In this document: one piece after another, positions 55,413-62,670 of the stretch
How positions within the stretch are numbered: the first letter of the stretch is position 1
Layout: each line of letters opens with the position of its first letter
Notes under the pieces: model-generated
Seen by the model: the letters and a program-made list of their open reading frames with translations, nothing else
Databases searched by the model: none
What the model was told of the DNA's origin: nothing
Position numbers and translations under genes: made by a program
NCBI RefSeq assembly: GCF_003014555.1
Contig: NZ_PYGE01000016.1
Coordinates: 62,001 to 126,000 of the forward strand
Origin: Haloactinopolyspora alba
GTDB taxonomy: Bacteria; Actinomycetota; Actinomycetes; Jiangellales; Jiangellaceae
Length of the DNA stretch: 64,000 nt
Direction of reading: 5' to 3'

Positions 55413-55882
55413 GATGTGCTCCTTCGTGCTGGTCGGTGCGCGATGCTCCGGTCGTCGACGGGAACCCAGTCGTCGTCGCCGGCGTCGCCACCGGACGCGA
55501 CGACACCCAGCCTGCTGAGGAAGTGCTGCCAGCCGTCGGCGTGACCGTCCAGCTGGTCGTCCGGCAGGCCGGAGTGGGTGAGCTCGACGCGGGTTCCGTG
55601 TGTGGTGGGGGTGAGGGTGAACGCGACCCGGGAGGCACCCGGCGGCAGGTCAGGGCTGCCGGCCACGCCCCAGGTCACGACCACCCGGTGTGGCCGGTCC
55701 ACTTCCAGGTAGCGGCCCCGGATGGCGTAGCCGGCGATGTCGACCGCGAACCCGCCGTCCGGACGCGCGTCCAGCTCGGCGTGCTGGCCCATCCACGCCG
55801 TCATGCCGGCGTCCGTGACGAGGTGGTCGAAGACCGCCTCGGGGGCCGCGTCGATCTCGATCGACGTCGTGTACTCAGCCAT
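55409..55882 (-). CDS. SRPBCC domain protein (AHSA1-like)
   Basis: A protein of 157 aa. EYTTSIEIDAAPEAVFDHLVTDAGMTAWMG and YLEVDRPHRVVVTWGVAG, with GTRVELTHSGLPDDQLDGHADGWQHFLSRL at the end, are the START-like AHSA1 pattern with the GWxxxL closing helix. The start overlaps the ArsR stop by eight bases. ArsR-SRPBCC pairs are frequent in actinobacteria, the SRPBCC partner probably binding a hydrophobic ligand. The function is otherwise open. Confidence 0.87.
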   Translation of the reverse strand: MAEYTTSIEIDAAPEAVFDHLVTDAGMTAWMGQHAELDARPDGGFAVDIAGYAIRGRYLEVDRPHRVVVTWGVAGSPDLPPGASRVAFTLTPTTHGTRVELTHSGLPDDQLDGHADGWQHFLSRLGVVASGGDAGDDDWVPVDDRSIAHRPARRSTS

Positions 55883-56210
55883 CGGCGCCGTTCTCCCGCG
55901 ACTCGACGGCTGCCTTGAGAGCGGAGAGCTTCGCCGGCCAGAAGTCGTCGAGGTAGGTCCGGACGGCGGCCAGCCCGTCGGTGTCGACAGCGAACAGGTG
56001 GCGGGTGCCGGCCTTGGTGGCGCTGGCGAGCCCGGCTGTGCGCAGCACCCCGAGATGGTGCGACGTGGTCTGCTGGGACAGTCCGAGCTGGTCGGCGATC
56101 TGCCCGACCGGCCGCGGCCCGGAGCGGACCACCGTCAGGATGGCCCGCCGGTTTGCGTCGGCCAGTGCGCGGAACGCGAGGTCGAGATCGGGTGCGGGCT
56201 CGGCGGTCAT
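55875..56210 (-). CDS. ArsR family transcriptional regulator
   Basis: A protein of 111 aa from the ATG at 56210 with GAGGAG upstream. RALADANRRAILTVVRSGPRPVGQIADQLGLSQQTTSHHLGVLRTAGLASATKAGTRHLFAVD is a winged helix of the ArsR type. No Cys pair for metal sensing is present, so it belongs to the SRPBCC-linked non-metal group. It heads the operon ArsR-SRPBCC-NTF2-TfoX. A perfect 8-bp inverted repeat (56245-56268), 35 bases before the start, is the probable operator. Confidence 0.88.
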   Translation of the reverse strand: MTAEPAPDLDLAFRALADANRRAILTVVRSGPRPVGQIADQLGLSQQTTSHHLGVLRTAGLASATKAGTRHLFAVDTDGLAAVRTYLDDFWPAKLSALKAAVESRENGADG

Positions 56211-56244
56211 GACACTCCTCGGGGACGGGTGTCCGCAGACTAGC

Positions 56245-56268
56245 ACAAATATTCATTTGTATATTTGT
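56245..56268. promoter_or_regulatory. ArsR operator candidate
   Basis: ACAAATAT (56245-56252), eight bases, and ATATTTGT (56261-56268) are a perfect inverted repeat in an AT-rich island. AT-rich palindromes of this kind are typical for ArsR-family sites. Confidence 0.65.
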
Positions 56269-56273
56269 CCTTC

Positions 56274-56324
56274 ATGATCATCGGCATTTTCCCGCCGTAT
56301 GAGCGGTCAAGTGCCGATGATCAT
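56274..56324. terminator. Hairpin bordered by ATGATCAT, second copy
   Basis: ATGATCATCGGCA (56274-56286) and its exact complement (56312-56324) form a 13-bp stem, followed inside by weaker pairing. It closes the leftward DUF4127 gene ending at 56331. The arm sequence is shared with 46171-46219. Confidence 0.7.
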
Positions 56325-56330
56325 GGGACG

Positions 56331-57722
56331 TCACTCGTCGTCGACGGTGACGTCGACGGTGAAGGTGGACCCCCACGGCAGCCGGGCGTCGCGGACACGG
56401 AGACCGTCCAGCGCGTTCACCGTCCGTGCCCAGCGGTCGAGGTCACGGGTGATGCGCTCGTGCACCGCGGGAAGCTCCTCCGGCGGAGGGTCGGTCAGCC
56501 CGCGGCGGCGGGCCTCGTCCTGCACGGCGGCGCGGACCACCGGCAGGTAGTGCCCGTCCTCGACGATCCTGCGGGCCAGGAAGCCGCGCCGGGCCCGTGC
56601 GGCCGCCGCCGAGGTGCCCAGCATCGGCGTGACGGCCGCCGCGAGCGTCGTGCCGATGGTGTTGCCGGCGGTGTTCCAGCCGCCGTAGGCGACCAGCGCG
56701 CCCAGGGCGCCGGCCTCGTCCAGCGCCGTGATCAGCGTCGGGTCCGAGCCGTTGGCGTAGCGCACGTCGGCCACAGCCACCCGCCGGTCCCGGGACAGGT
56801 GCTCGCGGACCTCGTCGACGACGGCGCGGCTCGCGGCGGTCGAGTCCTGACGGGGCGGGTCCATCACCCAGTCGCCCGGCTCGCGTGCGGGAGCGTGCAG
56901 CACGACGACGACGTCCGCGTCGCCCGGTTCCGGCACCTGTTCGGCGCCGAGCGCGCGCACCTGGTTCGCCAGGCCGGCGCCGACGGGGCGGTCCTCGTAC
57001 GGGGCGATCCGCTCGAGCCCGCTCGGGTCGGGGCAGCGCACGGCGATCCGGGGTCGGACGCCGGCAGCCGCGGCGGCCACCCGGGCCACGAGGGCGCTGG
57101 GCACCTCGTCCGCGCCGGGATAGGTCAGCACGTCCACGCCGAGCCGGTCGATCCAGGTCGCGAGCGCCCGGCGGTCGGCGGCGGGCAGGCCGCGCGGCGC
57201 CGTGTCGTCGGAAGTGACGACCAGCGTGTCGACGACCCCGTCCGCGGCGAGTTCGAGGGCGGCGAGGTTCACGGCGTGGTTGCGCAGCCGCCGGCGGGCC
57301 GTGTCGGCCACGTACTCGTCGGGGACCGCGGCCCGGGCGGCCGCGACGGTGTCGTCGTCGGTCTCGCCGAGCGTGCGCTCGTCCCAGGCGGTGGAGAGCC
57401 GGGCGAGCCGCTCGCCGTGGGTGGTCCAGTACTCCGGCTCCTGACGTGACCGGCCGGGGTTGTCGTAGTGCGGCAGCCGGGTCACCACCTGGTACGCGGT
57501 CACCGGGACCGGTAGGTCGCCGAGCACGCCCAGTCGGGCGACGACGGCGCTGGTGGTGTCGGTGGTGAGCCGGGACGGGACGAGCCCGCCGTGGGCGAGT
57601 AGATCCAGCGAGACCACGGCGTGGTCGACCTCGGGGCCGACGGCGCGCAGCCAGGACGCCAGCGCGCCGGTGTCGGCCGGGGTGCGAAAGTCCGGCATGG
57701 CCTCCGGCGGCGGCACGAGCAC
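56331..57722 (-). CDS. DUF4127 family protein, N-terminus split by a frameshift
   Basis: A visible frame of 463 aa. VSLDLLAHGGLVPSRL, NHAVNLAALELAADGVVDTLVVTSDDTAPRGLP, YPGADEVPSALVAR and YGGWNTAGNTIGTTLAAA match the exported DUF4127 protein at 41026. The true start should be the ATG at 57807, which has GAGGAG upstream and encodes MRIALLPP. One extra base in the C-run (57783-57786) then throws the frame out exactly in the family motif PPDERPN. Removing it joins both parts into about 490 aa. The case may be a sequencing error, a recent mutation or a slippery site. There is no signal peptide. It shares a LacI-operator region with the dehydrogenase at 57916. Confidence 0.75.
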   Translation of the reverse strand: MLVPPPEAMPDFRTPADTGALASWLRAVGPEVDHAVVSLDLLAHGGLVPSRLTTDTTSAVVARLGVLGDLPVPVTAYQVVTRLPHYDNPGRSRQEPEYWTTHGERLARLSTAWDERTLGETDDDTVAAARAAVPDEYVADTARRRLRNHAVNLAALELAADGVVDTLVVTSDDTAPRGLPAADRRALATWIDRLGVDVLTYPGADEVPSALVARVAAAAAGVRPRIAVRCPDPSGLERIAPYEDRPVGAGLANQVRALGAEQVPEPGDADVVVVLHAPAREPGDWVMDPPRQDSTAASRAVVDEVREHLSRDRRVAVADVRYANGSDPTLITALDEAGALGALVAYGGWNTAGNTIGTTLAAAVTPMLGTSAAAARARRGFLARRIVEDGHYLPVVRAAVQDEARRRGLTDPPPEELPAVHERITRDLDRWARTVNALDGLRVRDARLPWGSTFTVDVTVDDE

Positions 57723-57822
57723 CTCGGCGTCCGAGCACGCCCCGATCGTGCGGGCGTAACCGCCAGTGTTGGGGCGTTCGTCGGGGCGGGAGCAGGGCGA
57801 TGCGCATCGGTCTCCTCACGTG

Positions 57823-57860
57823 TGCAACCGCTTGCAGTACCGGTGGGTCCATACTACGGT
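57823..57860. promoter_or_regulatory. LacI operator and dehydrogenase promoter
   Basis: TGCAACCGCTTGCA (57823-57836) is a near-perfect palindrome matching the nagB site. TTGCAG (57832-57837), 17 bases and TACGGT (57855-57860) form a rightward promoter whose -35 box lies in the operator. The site lies 16 bases before the leftward DUF4127 start, so it can control both genes. Confidence 0.7.
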
Positions 57861-57915
57861 GCCGGATGTCGCCGCCGGGCCGGCGTGGCCCTCCGACCAC
57901 ACCGAGGAGACGATG

Positions 57916-58923
57916 ATGACGCAAGAGCCGCGGATCTACGTCGCGGTCCGTCCCGACGAGTTCGATCGGCTCTTCGAGCCCGCCGTCGCCGCGGATCTGC
58001 GCTCGCTCGGCACCGTCGAGTTCGCGCCGGACTCCGGCCGTGCCCCCGTTCCCGACGACGTCGCCGAGCGCTACGACGTGCTGGTCACCTCGTGGAGCAC
58101 GGAACGGTTCCCACCGGAGCGGCTGGACGGATCACGGCTGCGGATGGCCGTGCACGCGGCCGGGTCGGTGCGCGGGCTGTTCCCGCGCACGGCGCTCGAG
58201 AACGGTCTCACCCTCGTCCAGGGCGGCGCGGAGGCGATGGCCGAGGCCGTCGCCGAGATGTCGGTGACCCTGACGATGGTGCTGCTGCGCAACGTCCACA
58301 TCCACGACCGCGGCCTGCAGGGCGGGCGGGACTGGGCCGCCGCCGGCAACGGGACGCTCGGCCGGGCCGTGCGCGCGCAACGGGTCGGCGTCGTCGGGCT
58401 GAGCCGGGTCGGCAGGCACTATGCGCAGATGATGCGCGGGCTCGGCGTGACCCGCCTGACCGCGTTCGACCCGTACGCCGCGGCGGACGACGCCGCCGGG
58501 CTCGGTGTCCGGCTGGTCGAGCTGGACGAGCTGTTCGCGGACAGCGACGTCGTGTGTGTCGCGGCGCCGGCGACGCCCGAGACCCGGCGGCTGGTCGGTG
58601 CGCGCGAGCTGTCCCGGTTGCCCGACGGCGCCGTGCTGGTCAACGCCGCACGCTCGGCCGTCGTCAACGAGGCCGCGCTGCTGGCCGAGCTTCGTCCCGG
58701 ACGCATCCGCGCGGGGCTGGACGTGTTCGACGACGAGCCGTTGCCGCCGGACAGCGCCTTTCTCGGCCTGGACAACGTGGTGCTCACGCCACACGTCGCC
58801 GGCGGGACGGTGCAGGCGCGCGCGATGCAGGGGCGGGTGGTGGTGGACGAGATCGGCCGTTTCGGGCGAGGCGAGCCGCTGCGGCACCAGGTCACCCCGG
58901 ACATCTACGACCGGCTGGCCTGA
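57916..58923 (+). CDS. D-isomer specific 2-hydroxyacid dehydrogenase family protein
   Basis: A protein of 335 aa; ATGs at 57913 and 57916 both follow GAGGAG, and the second has the better spacing. The NAD-binding core is RVGVVGLSRVGRHYAQMM. Catalytic Arg lies in VNAARSAVVNEAAL, Glu in DVFDDEPLPP and His in LTPHVAGGT, all in family order. The substrate domain VHAAGSVRGLFP is diverged, so the acid or keto substrate is not clear. It is divergent from DUF4127 and under the LacI operator at 57823. It ends convergently with the Gfo/Idh gene, overlapping it by 19 bp. Confidence 0.87.
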   Translation: MTQEPRIYVAVRPDEFDRLFEPAVAADLRSLGTVEFAPDSGRAPVPDDVAERYDVLVTSWSTERFPPERLDGSRLRMAVHAAGSVRGLFPRTALENGLTLVQGGAEAMAEAVAEMSVTLTMVLLRNVHIHDRGLQGGRDWAAAGNGTLGRAVRAQRVGVVGLSRVGRHYAQMMRGLGVTRLTAFDPYAAADDAAGLGVRLVELDELFADSDVVCVAAPATPETRRLVGARELSRLPDGAVLVNAARSAVVNEAALLAELRPGRIRAGLDVFDDEPLPPDSAFLGLDNVVLTPHVAGGTVQARAMQGRVVVDEIGRFGRGEPLRHQVTPDIYDRLA

Positions 58924-59783
58924 GCTGGCCCGTCGAGCGCTTCGGTGATGGCGGACAGGACGGCGACCGGGGAGATCAGCTCGGCGGCGCCAGCCGGCGC
59001 GGTCCCGGACTCGACGGCCTCGACGAAGCGCGCCAGCGCCGGGGCGTTGTAGTCCGGCCCCAGGGTGAGCTCGCGGGCCAACACGCCGCCGGTTCCGGTG
59101 GCCAGCGCGTGGAACGGGGCCCGGTGGCCGTCGGCTGCAGCGATGAACGTGAGCACCACGTCGACACCGGCGATGCGGGTCAGCGCGACGGTGGTGTCGC
59201 CGTGCCGGCGGACGGTCACGTCCAGCGAGGCGGGTTCGACGACCGGGTTGCCGAGCAGCTCGAGCGCGGTCTCGACGTGGTGGATTCCGTAGAAGAACAG
59301 CCCGGAGTGTTCGCTGTCCGGGTCGGCCGGGCCGCTGATGCTCAGCTGGCGTAGTTCGCCGCGCTCGTGCGGAGCGGCGAACTCGGCGATCTCGGGCACG
59401 AAGCGCAGCGCCGAGCACGACACGAGCGGCACCCCGCGGCGCTCCGCCGCTGTGACGATCGCCTCGGCGTCGGTGACGGTGGTGGCCAGTGGCTTGTCGA
59501 CCAGGACGGGGATCCCGGCGCCGAGCAGCGGTTCGGACTGCTCGCGGTGGCGGGAGCCGTCCCGCGTGGAGACGATGGCGGCGTCGACCCGGCCGATCAG
59601 GTCCTCGGGAGACTCCACCACGTCGTCGATCCCGCCGTCGCGGGCCAGCGCCTCGTTCCGCTCGTTCCGTCCGCCCGCGAGTGCGACGGCGCGATAACCG
59701 GGATGGCGATGCTCGGTGTTCAGGAACCGGATGAAGTGGTCGGTGTGGGAGTTCTCGGTGCCGATGAAGCCGATCCGTCGCAC
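58905..59783 (-). CDS. Gfo/Idh/MocA family oxidoreductase
   Basis: A protein of 292 aa from the GTG at 59783 with GAAGGA seven bases upstream. RRIGFIGTENSHTDHFIRFL is an unusual Rossmann start (GTENSHT in place of GxGxxG). VLVDKPLATTVTDAEAI keeps the conserved Lys of the DKP/EKP motif. FFYGIHHVETALELLGNPV carries the catalytic-region His. It belongs to the amino-sugar regulon through the LacI palindrome at 59830. It may reduce or epimerise a sugar derivative, the substrate not being deducible. The last 19 bases overlap the convergent dehydrogenase. Confidence 0.85.
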   Translation of the reverse strand: MRRIGFIGTENSHTDHFIRFLNTEHRHPGYRAVALAGGRNERNEALARDGGIDDVVESPEDLIGRVDAAIVSTRDGSRHREQSEPLLGAGIPVLVDKPLATTVTDAEAIVTAAERRGVPLVSCSALRFVPEIAEFAAPHERGELRQLSISGPADPDSEHSGLFFYGIHHVETALELLGNPVVEPASLDVTVRRHGDTTVALTRIAGVDVVLTFIAAADGHRAPFHALATGTGGVLARELTLGPDYNAPALARFVEAVESGTAPAGAAELISPVAVLSAITEALDGPAQASRS

Positions 59784-59829
59784 GGTCGTGTCCTTCGCGG
59801 TCGAATGTCGCGTCGGGACAAGCTTTCTG

Positions 59830-59843
59830 CGCAAGCGGTTGCA
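59830..59843 (-). promoter_or_regulatory. LacI operator before the second Gfo/Idh gene
   Basis: Read leftward, TGCAACCGCTTGCG follows directly after TTGACC, a -35 box, so the operator fills the promoter spacer. It matches the sites at 52780 and 57823 except for the last base. Confidence 0.65.
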
Positions 59844-59870
59844 GGTCAAGCCCAGCTCGCTTCCTCTGGG

Positions 59871-60278
59871 GTGGACGAGTTCGAGTTGGACGCAGCCAAC
59901 CAGGTGCTGTTGGTCATCACGCTGATGCTGGTCGCGCTTGCGGCCGTCAACACGATCGTCATCACCTGGACGACCGCGCTTGATGCCAGGCATTCATCGG
60001 CGCTGGCGCGTGCTCTCGGCGTGACTCCTCGGGAGGTCAGCGCAGGACTCTCGGCAGCGCAAGTGCTTCCCGCGCTCACCGGAGCCGTGCTGGGAATCCC
60101 GGGAGGCATCGGGCTGTACATGGCCGTGGTTCCGGACGAGAATCCGGTCCCACCGCTGTGGTGGCTGTTTGCCGTGGTGGCGGGCACCGCGCTTGTGGTG
60201 GCGGCGCTCACCACCGTTCCGGCCCGCCTCGGCGCCCGGCACCCGGTAGCTGAGCTCCTCCGAGCCGAACTTGCCTGA
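59871..60278 (+). pseudogene. FtsX-type ABC permease, C-terminal remnant
   Basis: The frame encodes about 135 residues equal to the last membrane domain of FtsX-like permeases: LLVITLMLVALAAVNTIVITWTTALDARHSSALARALGVTPREV, then two further membrane helices and the tail ARHPVAELLRAELA. The N-terminal helix, the large extracellular domain and the first permease repeat are absent, and no partner ATPase is nearby. A GTG at 59871 is the first possible start, without a good ribosome site. It is probably what a deletion left of a lipoprotein-export or peptide-resistance transporter. Confidence 0.7.
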
Positions 60279-60648
60279 TATCCAGGGGTAGCGGTCCCGG
60301 TGATCATGGTCACCTGTGGCGTTCTGGAGGCGTAGCGGCCGCACTGATGCCTCGTGATCACGGCCGTCCCCGTGATTTGGCCGCGGGTGGCTCACGATTG
60401 CGCGACATGGATGATCACGAGGCACAACCAGAGTGCCCCGGCCAGCTGGCCGGGTCCAGCACGGGGCGCGCCCTAACGCCTGCTGATTCGCACCGGTTGG
60501 TCCACGACCGATCCCGGGTGCCGCGGCCGCAGTTCTGCCTTCTCCGTCCCTCTCGCACCGGTCTCAACTCCTTGACGCCGTCGTCCGGTGCCGCTAGCCT
60601 CCATCGCCAAGTCATTAGATGAGTAGAGGAATTCGGTGAGATGAACAC
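60279..60648. other. Intergenic region with a long inverted repeat
   Basis: The 370 bases between the FtsX remnant and the GntR gene contain no supported gene. TGCCTCGTGATCA (60348-60360) and its exact complement (60412-60424) form a 13-bp inverted repeat with a 51-base GC-rich interior. A further TGATCA lies at 60301. The half next to the GntR gene shows no clear promoter. Confidence 0.5.
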
Positions 60649-61368
60649 ATGAGTGAGTCGGGGCTGGAGCGTCGTAGCCTGCTGGATGATCTGACCGCGG
60701 GCCTGGTCGAGCTCATCGAGAACGGCAGCTATCAGATCGGCGATCGGCTTCCGTCTGTGTCTGCCCTGGCGACCCAGTTCGGCGTCGCGACGCCCACGCT
60801 GCGGGAGGCGGCACGGCGGTTGGAGGCGACCGGCACGATCCAGTTTCGGCACGGCTCCGGGATCTACGTGAGCGGGGACAGTCGCCGGCTCGTGATCGCC
60901 AATCCAGCGCGCAGCGAGATCGGAGACGTCGCGACGCTCGACGTCCTGGACACACGTCTGCTCATCGAGCCTGAGCTTGCCGGCCGGGCTGCCCGCCGAG
61001 GCGAGGACACACAGATCGCCGAGATCGAGTCGGTGTTGGGCGCGGCCGCGCGGGCGATCACCGATGGCTGGGAGCCGACCATCACCCAGCTGAACATGCG
61101 CTTTCACGTTGCCATCGCCCGCGCCGCCGGTAACAAGGTGTTGGCCGAGACCCTGCAGTCGACCGTCGAACTTTATGAGCCGCAACAGCGCGTGATCGGT
61201 GACCTCTACGCCGATCCGAAACACGACCACGACGAGCACAGCGACATCTATGACGCGATCGTCCAGCACGACCCGGCCAGAGCGGCGGACTTGATGCGCA
61301 CTCACCTCGAGGGCGTGATCGCCGTCGTGAGCCGCAAGCTCCGAGAGAGCCCGGATCCCAACCAGTAG
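60649..61368 (+). CDS. GntR family transcriptional regulator (FadR/FCD type)
   Basis: A protein of 239 aa. The winged helix YQIGDRLPSVSALATQFGVATPTLREAARRLEATGTIQFRHGSGIYV is at residues 28-74 and the all-helical FCD domain follows. That domain contains the metal and ligand residues around LNMRFHVAIARAAGN and HSDIYDAIVQHDPARAADLMRTHLE. It stands 30 bases before a sugar-binding lipoprotein gene on the same strand, so it probably controls the importer that follows. The effector is likely a sugar acid or related metabolite. Confidence 0.9.
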   Translation: MSESGLERRSLLDDLTAGLVELIENGSYQIGDRLPSVSALATQFGVATPTLREAARRLEATGTIQFRHGSGIYVSGDSRRLVIANPARSEIGDVATLDVLDTRLLIEPELAGRAARRGEDTQIAEIESVLGAAARAITDGWEPTITQLNMRFHVAIARAAGNKVLAETLQSTVELYEPQQRVIGDLYADPKHDHDEHSDIYDAIVQHDPARAADLMRTHLEGVIAVVSRKLRESPDPNQ

Positions 61369-61398
61369 GACGTCCCACCCAAACCGAAGGAAGCCGTC

Positions 61399-62670
61399 AT
61401 GAACCGTCGAAAGTCAGCGGTCACGGCCGCAGCGATCGCCGCCGTGATGCTCAGCGCGTGCGCGAGCGGCTCTGAGACCAGCGGGGGAGCGAGCGACACC
61501 CTCACCCTGAACGGCGACCGAGCCGACTTCGTCGAGGCCTACAAGGCTGCCGGCGAGGAACTCGAGGAACTCACCGGGTACGGCATCGATCCCCGGAACG
61601 TCCCGAGTACCGAGAGTTACCAGCAGGTCATCCGCTCGTCTCTGCAGTCCGACAGCGCGACCGACCTCGTCAAGTGGTGGAGCGGCTACCGGCTGAAAGA
61701 GCTCGCGCGCACCGGTGGCCTGGCCAATCTCGACGCTGAGTGGGAAGCCGCGGTCGAGAACGACTGGGTCAATCCTGATACCGCACCGAGCTTCTCGTAC
61801 GACGGTCATGTCTATGCGATGCCGATGTACAAGTCGTACTGGGTGATCTTCTACAACAAGAAGATCTACGAAGACCTGGGCCTGTCGGTTCCGACGACGT
61901 GGGAGCAGTTCATCGGCAATGCACAAACGATCAAGGACGCCGGAATCACCCCGTTCTTCGGTACGCAAGAGGCAGGGTGGACGGCCTTCATCTGGTTCGG
62001 GGAGATCCTCAGCAAGCTCAACCCGGAGTTCTACGCCGACCTGATGAACGGGGACGCGAAATACACCGACGAGCCAGCGCGCAGGGCCATGGAGATCTGG
62101 TCGGACCTCTATGAGCGTGGCTTCTTCACCTCACCCGATGTCGCTTGGGACGACGAACCGGCGCTCTTCCAGAGCGGCGAGGTAGCGATGGTGCCGATGG
62201 GCACCTGGCGTAACGCCATCTTCACCGACAACGGGATGACCGAGCAGGACTACGGCGCGTTCGTCATGCCGACCATCAAGCCGGACGTGACGCCGTCGGT
62301 GATCGTCGAGAGCGGCGTCTTCGCGGTGCCGGAGAAGGCCCCCAACAAGGAGGCCGCGGTGGAGACGCTCGGTGAGTGGCTGAACCCCGACGTTCAAGAG
62401 GTGTGGGTCGACGAGATCAACGACATCTCGGCCAATCCTCAGGTCGAGATCGAGAACCCCATCCTGACGTCGGTCACCGAGCAGGTGCAGCAGAGTGAGC
62501 CGATCGAGCTCGAGCGCTATTGGGAGGCCAGTCCGCCGTCGCTGGTCGCGGGGAACGTCAAGGATCTGGCGACCTTCATGGTCGATCCTTCGAAGGAGAA
62601 CATCGGCCCGACTCTGCAGCGGATGCAGGAGCGGGCCGAGCAGGAGTGGGCGAAGTGGGAGCAGGAGTGA
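61399..62670 (+). CDS. ABC sugar transporter, substrate-binding lipoprotein
   Basis: A protein of 423 aa from the ATG at 61399 with GAAGGA upstream. The signal ends in VMLSAC, with Cys21 lipidated. Solute-binding family 1 features include the SATDLVKWWSGYRLKELA region, HVYAMPMYKSYWVIFYNKKIYEDLGLSVPTTWEQF and FGTQEAGWTAFIWFGEI. Base use is slightly less GC-rich than in the rest of the window. It is coupled to the permease by a GTGA overlap. The substrate is unknown. Confidence 0.92.
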   Translation: MNRRKSAVTAAAIAAVMLSACASGSETSGGASDTLTLNGDRADFVEAYKAAGEELEELTGYGIDPRNVPSTESYQQVIRSSLQSDSATDLVKWWSGYRLKELARTGGLANLDAEWEAAVENDWVNPDTAPSFSYDGHVYAMPMYKSYWVIFYNKKIYEDLGLSVPTTWEQFIGNAQTIKDAGITPFFGTQEAGWTAFIWFGEILSKLNPEFYADLMNGDAKYTDEPARRAMEIWSDLYERGFFTSPDVAWDDEPALFQSGEVAMVPMGTWRNAIFTDNGMTEQDYGAFVMPTIKPDVTPSVIVESGVFAVPEKAPNKEAAVETLGEWLNPDVQEVWVDEINDISANPQVEIENPILTSVTEQVQQSEPIELERYWEASPPSLVAGNVKDLATFMVDPSKENIGPTLQRMQERAEQEWAKWEQE

